DNA of 19,623 nt from CALAED01 sp937891035 (GTDB taxonomy: Bacteria; Actinomycetota; Actinomycetes; Streptosporangiales; Streptosporangiaceae): NCBI GenBank assembly GCA_035642125.1, contig DASQSZ010000195.1, positions 1 through 19,623 of the forward strand, given 5' to 3'. Within the stretch, counting starts at the first letter, position 1. Each line of letters begins with the position of its first letter. Below are positions 6,625 to 13,804 of the stretch, one piece after another. Below the pieces are notes generated by a model. It ran no database searches and was not told where the DNA came from. It worked only from the letters and a program-made list of their open reading frames with translations. A program made the position numbers and the translations under genes.

Positions 6625-7622
6625 TCCAGTCTCCTTCGGCCGTGTCGGAGGACCGCCTCCGCCACGGCGTCCGGAGGCCCCTGCGCCGGCGCCTCGAGTT
6701 CGAATACGGGGACGCAACGCGCGACGTGGGCGCACAGGTCGAGACGGCGGACGAGGCGCTCGGGGGTCCGGATCGCCGAGCCGAAGCCGGCCCCGAGCAG
6801 CTGCGCGGGGCTGGGCGGGGAAAGGCGCTTGATGCGTACGTCGCCCGTGTGGCCCGGTCGCTTGCGGAGCACATAGATTGCATGCAGCGGCCGAGCGTGC
6901 GCCTTTCGCCGCACACGGAGCCGTGAGCCACCCTCGTCGCGCCCGAGCTCGACGCCGAGTTCGGCGAGCTCGTCGGCGTCGAACGACCGCATCGTGGACT
7001 CGCGCAGGTTCATCAGTGCCGGGCCCGGGTGAGCGATCACTGCATCCCCCTCCCGCTCCAGAGCGAGCACGTCGTCAGCTACGAACGCTGCACCGGCGAG
7101 AAGCAGTCGCGCAGCCACGCTGGTCTTTCCTGCGCCGCTCGGCCCGGTGAACGCGAGCACCCGCCCGTCGAGCTGCACGGCGCTTGCATGGAACAACTCC
7201 AGGCCTTGGAGCAGTGCGGCGACCGGGACCGCCTGAGCGAGGAGCAGCCGCTGCCAGCGCCAGGGTTCGACGTCCCCGGGGGCCACCAGAAGCCGTCGCC
7301 CATCAGGATGGATCAGGCAGGCCCCGAAGCCATCGGCGCGCACCAGGCACCCGTTGTGGGGATGGGTGTCGAGGGTAAGCGCCGGAGCGCCCCCTTTCAC
7401 CGGGGAGCGGAGCGGCGGTTCGTCACGTCGTGCCGGCCATGAGCGACCAATCGACGCGGGCGAGACGATCTCGAGCGAGGCGACACGCATGTCGGCAGCG
7501 CCTACACCCGACCACAACCCCGGAGCCGGAAACTCGCCTGTGAGCCGAAGGCCGTACGCCACACCATGGTGGACGAGAGTGACGCGGACCATCCGCGGTG
7601 CCGTCGAGTGTGTGCTGTGCAT
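6621..7622 (-). CDS. HprK-like P-loop kinase, lasso tailoring candidate (1)
   Basis: 333 residues related to the C-terminal half of HPr kinase/phosphorylase. It has HASAV (145-149), Walker A GPSGAGKTS (160-168), an Asp pair VADDVLAL (182-189) and the family segment AHPGPALMNLRE (197-208). The first 130 residues are a less conserved beta-rich domain. HprK homologues in paeninodin-type lasso clusters phosphorylate the peptide, so tailoring of the product encoded here is the leading idea. The ATG at 7622 is 5 bases after the permease stop, with GGAG about 12 bases upstream; ATG at 7592 is an alternative. The long frame continuing to 8021 is a shadow of the permease gene. It shares its architecture with the kinase at 8444-9403, but the two are strongly diverged. 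Confidence 0.85.
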   Translation of the reverse strand: MHSTHSTAPRMVRVTLVHHGVAYGLRLTGEFPAPGLWSGVGAADMRVASLEIVSPASIGRSWPARRDEPPLRSPVKGGAPALTLDTHPHNGCLVRADGFGACLIHPDGRRLLVAPGDVEPWRWQRLLLAQAVPVAALLQGLELFHASAVQLDGRVLAFTGPSGAGKTSVAARLLLAGAAFVADDVLALEREGDAVIAHPGPALMNLRESTMRSFDADELAELGVELGRDEGGSRLRVRRKAHARPLHAIYVLRKRPGHTGDVRIKRLSPPSPAQLLGAGFGSAIRTPERLVRRLDLCAHVARCVPVFELEAPAQGPPDAVAEAVLRHGRRRLE

Positions 7623-7627
7623 CGGCG

Positions 7628-8440
7628 CTAGTACTCCGTGATCGTCGCGCGCCGACGGCCTATCCGCACGGCGTAGTGAAGCACCCACACCGACGCTGGA
7701 ATCAGCACGGCGGCGAAGAGCGCGAGCTTGGCAAGCTCCGCCCAGGCCGAGGAGCCCAGCGGAGCTCCCACGAGCAGGTGGCGCAGCAGGTCCACGGCCG
7801 GCGTGAAGGGCTGCACGTCCGACGTCCACTCGATCCAGCCCGGAAGCAAGGTCACCGGGAAATACAGCCCCGCCACCACGGAGATGCAGGCCACGAGGAA
7901 GTTCCCCGCAGCCATTGCCTGCTTCATGACCACCACGGCGGCTGCGGTCAGGACGCCGAAGGGGAGGAACGCGAGGACCCCGAGGATCGCTACGGGCAGC
8001 GCGAGCGCCGCTGACGGCCACTCGAGGGGCAGTCCGAAAAGCAGTGCCGCCAGAAGGAGCGAGACGACGCCATGCACGATCGCGTACGCAAACGGGAAGA
8101 GCAGCATCGCGAGCACGCCTGCTACCGCGCCGAACGGCGAAACAACGAGCCGTTCGAACGTTCCTGCGACGAGTTCCTGGCGCAGCGCCGCCGGGGCCAC
8201 GGCGAGCGTGGACGTGAGTACTCCGAAGATCACGAGCCCCACGGTCACGAAGGCGAAGTACTCGTCCGGCGACGGAAACATCTCGACCCGGACCAGCCTG
8301 GAAATGTAGTAGAAGAGCAGGAGTGTGAAGAGCGTGGCCCCGGTCTGCGTGGCGAAGCGAAGGCGATAGCTGGCAAACACGGCCGCATCGCGTTGGAGGA
8401 TCCCGAGCGCCGCCGAGGCGTACCGTAGGGCGAGCGACAT
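7628..8440 (-). CDS. ABC-2 type transporter permease
   Basis: 270-residue integral membrane protein with about six hydrophobic segments (for example GATLFTLLLFYYISRLV, YFAFVTVGLVIFGVLTSTLAV, IVHGVVSLLLAALLFGLPL, LALPVAILGVLAFLPFGVLTAA and LALFAAVLIPASVWVLHYAV). ELVAGTFERLVVSPFG and GLYFPVTLLPGW are typical of ABC-2 (NodJ/DrrB-like) permeases. The likely partner is the ATPase at 9673-10527, forming an exporter for the mature lasso peptide that may also give self-immunity. The ATG at 8440 lies 3 bases after the stop of the preceding kinase gene, without a clear Shine-Dalgarno site, so translation is probably coupled. The ATPase and permease genes are separated by B1 and one kinase, which is a somewhat unusual order. 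Confidence 0.9.
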   Translation of the reverse strand: MSLALRYASAALGILQRDAAVFASYRLRFATQTGATLFTLLLFYYISRLVRVEMFPSPDEYFAFVTVGLVIFGVLTSTLAVAPAALRQELVAGTFERLVVSPFGAVAGVLAMLLFPFAYAIVHGVVSLLLAALLFGLPLEWPSAALALPVAILGVLAFLPFGVLTAAAVVVMKQAMAAGNFLVACISVVAGLYFPVTLLPGWIEWTSDVQPFTPAVDLLRHLLVGAPLGSSAWAELAKLALFAAVLIPASVWVLHYAVRIGRRRATITEY

Positions 8441-8443
8441 GGC

Positions 8444-9403
8444 TCAGGCCGCGCTTTCGTGGCGGTCAGGGCCGAGGACAAGCGGCTCGATCAGGTCGGC
8501 CAGCGCCTGCGGTGGGGCATGGACCGGTGCTGAGAGCTCGTACACCGGCACTTCGGCCGCAAGCCGCGCAAACACCGCAAAGCGCTGACGCAGCCGTGCA
8601 CGCAGGTGTGGAAACCCGAGACTGAAGGGAAGGAGGTCCAGGACGGTCGGCTGGAGGCGGCGCAAGGCCAGCGCGGCACCAGACCGCCGCCGCAGCAGGC
8701 ATACCGCGGCGAGTCGATCCGGTTGGCGCGCCGCGCCCGGTACCGTCACCCAGTCCTCGTCCGGGAAGCGCTCGATCACGTCTCCTATACGGTCGTGGCA
8801 TCCGTTCTCGCGCGGCAAGTTCATGAGCGCCGGTCCAGGATGGGCGCAGAGGTCGCCATCGCCCGGTGGCAGGGCGACGATGTCGTCAGTGAACAGAGAG
8901 GCGCCGCGACGCATCACCTCGCATGCCAGTGACGTCTTGCCCCCGCCTGAGAATCCCGCGAACGCGGTCACGCCCTTTGCGCCCTGTACGGCGCTGGCGT
9001 GCATCAGCTCGACGCCCCTCAGGAGGCTGGCGGACCAGAGGACGGTGTCCAGCAGGAACCGGCGCCATCCCGCCTCCGACGGACGCGCGGGCGAGCAGCG
9101 CAACTCGCGCAGGTCGGCCGAGAGCAGGAAGACGGCGTCCCGGCCATAGGTCATGAGGTAGTCCCCTTCCCTGCCCAGCCTCATGGTGTACGGGCGCCCG
9201 TCGATCGCGGTGGTCCACACCGGCTCGCCGTCGGCACCGCTCCACAGGCGCTCGATTTGGAAATCCAACGCGAGCTGCACGAAGAGGGCTTGGCACTCCG
9301 CCGTCGCCGGCGCCAGACCCGGCAGCAGGAACGACGACTTCAGCGGAAGTCCGAAGGCGTGGTAGTAGAACGCCGGCTGGGGTTCAGGCTGTTCGGACGT
9401 CAT
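8444..9403 (-). CDS. HprK-like P-loop kinase, lasso tailoring candidate (2)
   Basis: 319 residues from ATG 9403 (GTG 9421 is an in-frame alternative). An N-terminal domain starts AFYYHAFGLPLKSSFLLPGL. The kinase core has HASAV (135-139), Walker A GFSGGGKTS (150-158), TDDIVAL with an Asp pair (172-178) and AHPGPALMNLPREN (187-200). The C-terminal part contains AVCLLRRRSG and VPVYELSAPVHAP, matched in the first kinase by IYVLRKRPG and VPVFELEAPAQGP. All nucleotide-binding residues I can check are intact in both copies, so neither looks dead. The gene overlaps the B1 gene by 20 bases. Probable role: phosphorylating the lasso precursor or product, alone or as a hetero-oligomer with its paralogue. 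Another substrate cannot be excluded. Confidence 0.85.
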   Translation of the reverse strand: MTSEQPEPQPAFYYHAFGLPLKSSFLLPGLAPATAECQALFVQLALDFQIERLWSGADGEPVWTTAIDGRPYTMRLGREGDYLMTYGRDAVFLLSADLRELRCSPARPSEAGWRRFLLDTVLWSASLLRGVELMHASAVQGAKGVTAFAGFSGGGKTSLACEVMRRGASLFTDDIVALPPGDGDLCAHPGPALMNLPRENGCHDRIGDVIERFPDEDWVTVPGAARQPDRLAAVCLLRRRSGAALALRRLQPTVLDLLPFSLGFPHLRARLRQRFAVFARLAAEVPVYELSAPVHAPPQALADLIEPLVLGPDRHESAA

Positions 9404-9683
9404 CGAACTGGAGCAGTCCACGGGCGGCGAGTGCTTTGCAGAGCTCGATCAGATCCCGCCCGAGGGTGGAGCGGGACACGGCGAATTCCGCCTCCAGCGC
9501 CGCCGCCGCAAGGCCGATGGAGTCCGCGTCCACAAGCGCCGCCAGCATCCGGCCGGCGGTGGCGTTCAGGCCGTGGTACTGCCCGGTCTCGAGATTGAGG
9601 ACCACGGTCTCCCCCGGGAACTCCCGGTGGACCACGTGGTCCGGGATGCGCGCCCGCAGGTGTTCGACGACGTCACGCGGCAT
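9384..9683 (-). CDS. lasso leader-binding protein (B1, PqqD-like RRE)
   Basis: 99-residue stand-alone RiPP recognition element. The PqqD fold signature is HREFPGETVVLNLETGQYHGLN followed by ATAGRMLAAL (about residues 19-50). A winged-helix part follows (FAVSRSTLGRDLIELCKALAARGLLQ). It should bind the precursor leader through the conserved Tyr, Pro and Leu/Ile positions (Tyr13, Pro16 and Ile18 in the peptide at 4055-4219) and deliver it to B2. The ATG at 9683 overlaps the end of the ATPase gene by 11 bases, and its own end overlaps the next kinase by 20. These tight overlaps argue for one polycistronic message and coupled translation. Its length is typical of the family. Confidence 0.93.
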   Translation of the reverse strand: MPRDVVEHLRARIPDHVVHREFPGETVVLNLETGQYHGLNATAGRMLAALVDADSIGLAAAALEAEFAVSRSTLGRDLIELCKALAARGLLQFDDVRTA

Positions 9684-10527
9684 GGAGTGCGCCGTCCTCG
9701 AGCAGAAGGTGACGATCGAACGAGAAGCCTGAGCGGCTGTCGGCAGGCTCGCACCAGATCGCGGCGCCGCCGCTGGCGACAAGGCGCGATACGGCGGAAT
9801 GCAGCAACGCGATACCGAGATCGTCGAGGCTTGTACTCGGCTCGTCGAGGAGTACCAGCTTCGGGTCGTGGAGAAAGGCCATCGCCACGCGTACGCGCTG
9901 GCGCTGTCCCATCGACAGTCGGTCGACGCGGGCGCCCGCCAGGTCGCGCAGGTCGAAGTCGTCGAGTGCGCACTCGGTCGCCGCGGCTCGCTCACGCCTC
10001 GCGAGCAGGGCCAGCCGGCCGGCCAGGTCCAAATGGCCGCGCACCGACACCCTGGCGTAGAGCCCGCTCCCGCCGGGGGAAAGGAGGGCCACTCGGCGAT
10101 GGAACTCGCGTCGGGAGCGCTCGGGGCACAGCCCGTGCACCTGCACGCCGCCGCTGTCAGGGGCGATCAGTCCCGAAGCCACCCGCAGTAGCGTGGTCTT
10201 CCCGACGCCGTTGCAGCCGGTCAGCAGGATGGCCGTGCCCTGCGAAACCCTCAGATCGATGTTGTTCAGGACCGGGTGCTGCTTACGCGACCACCGCTTG
10301 GACACGGCACGGAGCTCCAGAGCCAGGGGGAGCCGCTCGCCGGCGACGACCGGCGCCGTGCGCGGCGCCGCGGATCGGCCGACCGGCCAAAGCGGCGTCG
10401 ATTGCGCGTCCGGATCGGCCACCAACGCCCGTCCCGCTTCGACCCTCATGACAAAACAACGCGCGTTCGGCGTCCCTTCTCGCGACGGTCGTCCTGCAAC
10501 CAGGATCCCGGGGGCTCCGTTTGTCAC
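9673..10527 (-). CDS. ABC transporter ATP-binding protein with altered Q- and H-loops
   Basis: 284 residues from GTG 10527, which has AAGGGCGG about 8 bases upstream. ATG 10449 is an alternative, and the true start is uncertain because the ABC core begins only near residue 69 (LALELRAVSKRW). Walker A is GCNGVGKTT (104-112), the signature LSMGQRQRV (204-212) and Walker B LVLLDEPS (224-231). Two usual residues are absent: the Q-loop region reads ALLSPGGSGLYARVSV with no Gln, and the switch position after Walker B reads AIWCEPADS with no His. It probably energises the ABC-2 permease at 7628-8440 to export the lasso peptide. It is the first gene of the operon and diverges from the secreted barrel gene at 10683. 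The N-terminal 68 residues have no recognised domain. Confidence 0.88.
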   Translation of the reverse strand: MTNGAPGILVAGRPSREGTPNARCFVMRVEAGRALVADPDAQSTPLWPVGRSAAPRTAPVVAGERLPLALELRAVSKRWSRKQHPVLNNIDLRVSQGTAILLTGCNGVGKTTLLRVASGLIAPDSGGVQVHGLCPERSRREFHRRVALLSPGGSGLYARVSVRGHLDLAGRLALLARRERAAATECALDDFDLRDLAGARVDRLSMGQRQRVRVAMAFLHDPKLVLLDEPSTSLDDLGIALLHSAVSRLVASGGAAIWCEPADSRSGFSFDRHLLLEDGALHAA

Positions 10528-10539
10528 GACCGACCGCCC

Positions 10540-10566
10540 TTGGGTACTGGGTCAGGCTGGTAAGGT
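10540..10566 (+). promoter_or_regulatory. weak candidate promoter for the secreted barrel gene
   Basis: TTGGGT (10540-10545) and TAAGGT (10561-10566) are 15 bases apart in the 155-base divergent gap. TAAGGT fits TANNNT, but the spacing is short. It would leave a 5' untranslated region of about 110 bases before the ATG at 10683. No clear promoter for the lasso operon was found on the other strand of this gap. Confidence 0.2.
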
Positions 10567-10682
10567 GCGCGCCTCGTCAGCAGGATCCGTCGGCTCCGTG
10601 ATCGACGACGGACCGACGGACGAGTCCGTGGCCGAGCCGGGTCTCGACTTCGTTCGGGGCCAGAACTCAGGAAACAATCGCC

Positions 10683-12632
10683 ATGCGTACACGCAAGCTG
10701 CTGTGGCTGCCCGTTGTGTGCCTCGCCGTCGCGCTCGCCCTCCCGGCGGCCGGCTCGTCCAAGCCGACAGCGCGCTTCCTCGTCCGGCCGCCAAGTCCGG
10801 TGGCTGGAGAGGCGACGATCTTCGATGCGTCCACGACGTCCTGCGATCTCCGGCCCTGCACGTACCGGTGGCGATTGGTCTCGAGAACCGGGAAGCGTCG
10901 TCCGCTGCGGCCACTGGGGCGCGGCAAGATCCTGCGCCATACCTTCCGCCGGTCCGGCGTGCGGTACCTGCGACTGATCGTTCGGAACCGCAAGCGCCAG
11001 AAGAGCTTGAAGACCAGGAGGATCGTGGTGTCGAACCTGCCCGGGCCCGCCCCTGCGGCTGACGTGACGCTCGAGCAGATTGACGGTGGGGTCGGATATT
11101 ACGGCCAGTTCAAGAATCCGCTGTCTGACTCGCCTCACTTCTTCCCGGTCAGCGCCTGGCTCCGCCCCGTCCATGACCAGGCCCAGGTCGATAGGTACAA
11201 GGACTTCGGCCTGAACGTGCTCCTCGGCCTCGAAAATCCGGAGCTGACGCAGGAGTCGCTTCTCCGGGCGAACGGGCTCAAGGCCGTCGTCCAGTCGGAC
11301 GAGCGCACCCGGTTCAACGACATCGGGACCGAGACAGCCGGCTGGTTCCTCTACGACGAGATCGACATGTGCTGTGGTCCGCCCGGTTTCGACGGCGGTA
11401 ACGGCTACGACATGCTTGATGGCGTCCTGGCCGACCTCCCCCGGGACGGCCGATTCCGGTACAACAACTACGGCAAGGGCGTGCTCGAATGGGAGTCGGA
11501 CGCCGACGCGGCCCGGTTCATCAATGGTCGGAGCGGACCGAACAGCTACCAGCACGTCGTAGCGACGGACTACTACTGGTTCACCGACCCGAACGCGCAG
11601 TCGCACCCGCGCCACGGATTCGGGTCGAGCTACGGCGACGACGTGCGCAGGGTGCGGCGCCTCGACGCGGTGGATGGAGCGCGGATGCCGGTCTGGCACG
11701 TCGTGGAGCTCGGCTGGCCGTTCACCGAGAGCGCCGCGCAGGGCGGCAGGCGCATCCTGCCCGCCGAGGTCCGGTCGGCGGTCTGGCATGTGATCATCGC
11801 CGGCGCTCGCGGAATCGTGTATTTCGACCACAACTTCGGGCCGGGCACCCCGGGAAGCACGATCCACGGCGAGGGGTATGAGGACAACCGGCTGGAGGCC
11901 ACCGCCCTCAACGCTCAGATCAAGGCACTGGCGCCGGTGCTCAACTCGCCCTTCGTCATGTCGGGCCATTCGGCGTCGGACACGATGGACGGCGCCGTCA
12001 GATACATGGTCAAGTGGTCGGGCGGCAAGTTCTATGTGTTCGCCGGCGCGGATAGGAGCGGCGGTGCGGCCACGTTCTCGATTCCGTGCGTCGGTGACGC
12101 CACGGCGGTCAGGTTGGCGCGGTCGAATCGGCCAGGCGAGCAGGCCGCCATCCCGGTGAACAGCGGGTCGTGGACCGACGAGTTCGCCGACAAGAACGCG
12201 GTCCACATCTACCGCATCGACGGCGGTGCCGGCTGCGGACTGCCCGCCGAGACCGCAGCCCCGGCCCCGGGTCCCGGTGAGCGCACCGGCCCCGGGGATC
12301 GGTCGAGGCGCAAGAGACCCAGGGTTGGCCGGCTGCCGAGACGTGTGTCGCTTCGCTCCGGTCGCCTGGTCATCCCTGTCAGGTGCGTGGCTGCGTGCAC
12401 CGTCAGAAGTCGACTGACGATACGCCGCGGCTCGGGCCGGATGCTCCTCGGCTCTCGCCAACGGCGATTCCGAGCCGGCCGACACAAGCTCCATCTCCGG
12501 CTCTCGAAGCGCGGCCGGCACCGCGTTTCTCGAGCGCAGGGTCCACTCCGGATGCGGCTCCGCACGGTTATCGTCGAACGGGGCGGCGGCGGGGCGCGAC
12601 GCACCCAGCACCTTGTCGCCAGGCGGCGCTGA
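10683..12632 (+). CDS. secreted glycoside-hydrolase-like barrel protein, paralogue of 971-3319
   Basis: 649 residues with signal peptide MRTRKLLWLPVVCLAVALALPAAG and AGGA 10 bases before the ATG. Residues 28-118 form a PKD/Ig-like domain (FLVRPPSPVAGEATIFDAS..., Cys54/Cys59). Residues 127-520 are the barrel shared with the protein at 971-3319: VTLEQIDGG, RPVHDQAQVD.YKDFGLN, LENPELTQESLLRANGLK, Asp225/Glu226 (LYDEIDM), Glu342 (WHVVELG), AGARGIVYFDHNFG, and the final VHIYRIDGG..CGL. Asp225/Glu226 and Glu342 are the candidate catalytic acids. Residues 521-549 are a Pro/Arg linker, and 553-632 a basic beta-domain (LRSGRLVIPVRCVAACTVRSRL...) of a type seen at the ends of actinobacterial secreted proteins. 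It lacks the PA14 domain and D-rich segments of its paralogue. It probably acts on extracellular polysaccharide; the substrate is unknown. Confidence 0.82.
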   Translation: MRTRKLLWLPVVCLAVALALPAAGSSKPTARFLVRPPSPVAGEATIFDASTTSCDLRPCTYRWRLVSRTGKRRPLRPLGRGKILRHTFRRSGVRYLRLIVRNRKRQKSLKTRRIVVSNLPGPAPAADVTLEQIDGGVGYYGQFKNPLSDSPHFFPVSAWLRPVHDQAQVDRYKDFGLNVLLGLENPELTQESLLRANGLKAVVQSDERTRFNDIGTETAGWFLYDEIDMCCGPPGFDGGNGYDMLDGVLADLPRDGRFRYNNYGKGVLEWESDADAARFINGRSGPNSYQHVVATDYYWFTDPNAQSHPRHGFGSSYGDDVRRVRRLDAVDGARMPVWHVVELGWPFTESAAQGGRRILPAEVRSAVWHVIIAGARGIVYFDHNFGPGTPGSTIHGEGYEDNRLEATALNAQIKALAPVLNSPFVMSGHSASDTMDGAVRYMVKWSGGKFYVFAGADRSGGAATFSIPCVGDATAVRLARSNRPGEQAAIPVNSGSWTDEFADKNAVHIYRIDGGAGCGLPAETAAPAPGPGERTGPGDRSRRKRPRVGRLPRRVSLRSGRLVIPVRCVAACTVRSRLTIRRGSGRMLLGSRQRRFRAGRHKLHLRLSKRGRHRVSRAQGPLRMRLRTVIVERGGGGARRTQHLVARRR

Positions 12633-12639
12633 CACGAGT

Positions 12640-12687
12640 TCCGTCCGGATCTACCGCGTCGACGGGGGCTCCACCTGTGGGCTGCCC
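12640..12687 (+). pseudogene. C-terminal scrap of a third barrel paralogue
   Basis: Immediately after the stop of the barrel gene, in a different frame, the plus strand reads SVRIYRVDGGSTCGLP. This matches the ends of the two full copies (AVHIYRIDGGSSCGL and AVHIYRIDGGAGCGLP), with several synonymous differences at the DNA level. There is no start codon and no barrel upstream, so it is the relic of a duplicated or recombined copy. It is antisense to the last codons of the glycosyltransferase gene that ends at 12651. Confidence 0.6.
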
Positions 12688-13799
12688 ACGGCGTGTCTCC
12701 GGTATCGCCACCCGCGCGCGAGTCGACGCACCCCCCGGCGCGAGCGGTAGGCCCACTGGGCCGCGAGCCGCAAAGCGAGCCGGGCGCGCTCGGCGAACTT
12801 GGAGCGGCCGGCCGCCGCCGGCAGCGGGCGGGTCGGAATGGTGCGCACTGGAAAGTGGTCTGCCGCCGCGGCTGCCACCGCGCCGGCCGAGAGGCCAGTG
12901 CTGCTCTGCACCACTGCAAATGCCCCGGGGTCGTCGGCTGTGAATAGCCGCTTCAGTCGTGCCGGGGAGGTCCCGATCGAATCCCAAATGCTGACGCCGG
13001 GATCGACGTGCAGGTGAATGCGTGCGACCGGGTCGTCAGCCCACACGTGGTGGCGCTCTATCAAGCGGCCGCGCTCTCCGGCCAGTAGGTAGAGCGAGTA
13101 CTCCGTCCAGTCGCAATAGCTCGTCAACAGGATGTCCATCCACGGAGCGCCGCCTACCGCCTCGAGCCGGTCGTGCACCTCGCCTAGGACCGCGGTCGAC
13201 AGCACCGCCGGGGTGACGTTCATGCCCGGCCGCTTGAGACCGGGGTCGACGTCGAGCAGGTCGGCTGAGTCTCGCCACCAGCCGCGGTGCACGCCCCGCG
13301 GCTCCGGCTCGAGGATGGCGCGGCCACCCGGCACGAGGAGCTCGCGTGTGATCGGTCTCCGGGCGACCACGTCGGGATCGAGCATGAGCACGAACGGCGC
13401 CGCTGTGAACGCCGGTGCATTCAGCTTGATGATCTGCTGGCGCTGCCACGGGCGCATCTGCCACGGGCGGGTGAAGCGGCGGAAGGCGGGGAAGTGCTCG
13501 TCTTCCACGATCACCCGGAGTGGCAGCTGGGGCCATTCTGCGAGATGCCGGCCGATGTGATCGGCTTCGTCGGCGCGGACGACCACGAGCAGCTCGTCGA
13601 GCAGCCCGGGCCCGAAATGTATTAAGGAGCTGAAGAGCAGATCGAGGCGGGCGAGATTGTCGCCGTAGTGCCGTCCGCTGACCTTGAGCGGCAGGAGTCC
13701 ACTTAGCGAAATGCCGTCCGGCCGCGGGTAGGTCACCACGTCCTCGTTCCGGACAGCGCAGCTCGCTATCGATGGGGTTGTGCCCGCCATGATGCGCAT
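12651..13799 (-). CDS. DUF6492-like glycosyltransferase
   Basis: 382 residues. LLPLKVSGRHYGDNLARLD opens a nucleotide-sugar-transferase-like fold, and a DxD-type metal site is seen at 141-143 (VLMLDPDVVARRPI). Other blocks resembling DUF6492 proteins are RPWQRQQIIKLNAP, GWWRDSADLLDVD, MNVTPAVLST and WTEYSLYLLA. These proteins are presumed cytoplasmic glycosyltransferases of exopolysaccharide loci; the acceptor and donor are unknown. The ATG at 13799 has no clear Shine-Dalgarno site (ATG 13790 also possible), and the gene follows the Wzz-like gene by 5 bases in the same operon. Its last 12 codons (GSPQVEPPSTR) are the antisense of the barrel scrap at 12640-12687. The original end may therefore have been replaced during a rearrangement. 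Confidence 0.8.
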   Translation of the reverse strand: MRIMAGTTPSIASCAVRNEDVVTYPRPDGISLSGLLPLKVSGRHYGDNLARLDLLFSSLIHFGPGLLDELLVVVRADEADHIGRHLAEWPQLPLRVIVEDEHFPAFRRFTRPWQMRPWQRQQIIKLNAPAFTAAPFVLMLDPDVVARRPITRELLVPGGRAILEPEPRGVHRGWWRDSADLLDVDPGLKRPGMNVTPAVLSTAVLGEVHDRLEAVGGAPWMDILLTSYCDWTEYSLYLLAGERGRLIERHHVWADDPVARIHLHVDPGVSIWDSIGTSPARLKRLFTADDPGAFAVVQSSTGLSAGAVAAAAADHFPVRTIPTRPLPAAAGRSKFAERARLALRLAAQWAYRSRRGVRRLARGWRYRRHAVGSPQVEPPSTR

Positions 13800-13804
13800 G
13801 CGGG

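Noticed and set aside
7623..8021. N-terminal extension of the first HprK-like kinase
   Set aside because: The extension is an out-of-frame copy of the permease coding region, and family similarity begins after ATG 7622.
10552..10680. Minus-strand frames upstream of the ABC ATPase as an alternative precursor location
   Set aside because: One frame contains YQPDPVPKGG but stops two residues later. The others are low-complexity with no leader motif.
10524..12635. 703-codon minus-strand ORF antisense to the second barrel protein
   Set aside because: Arg/Pro/Val-rich shadow with no motif. The plus-strand protein is supported by homology to its paralogue and by a ribosome site.
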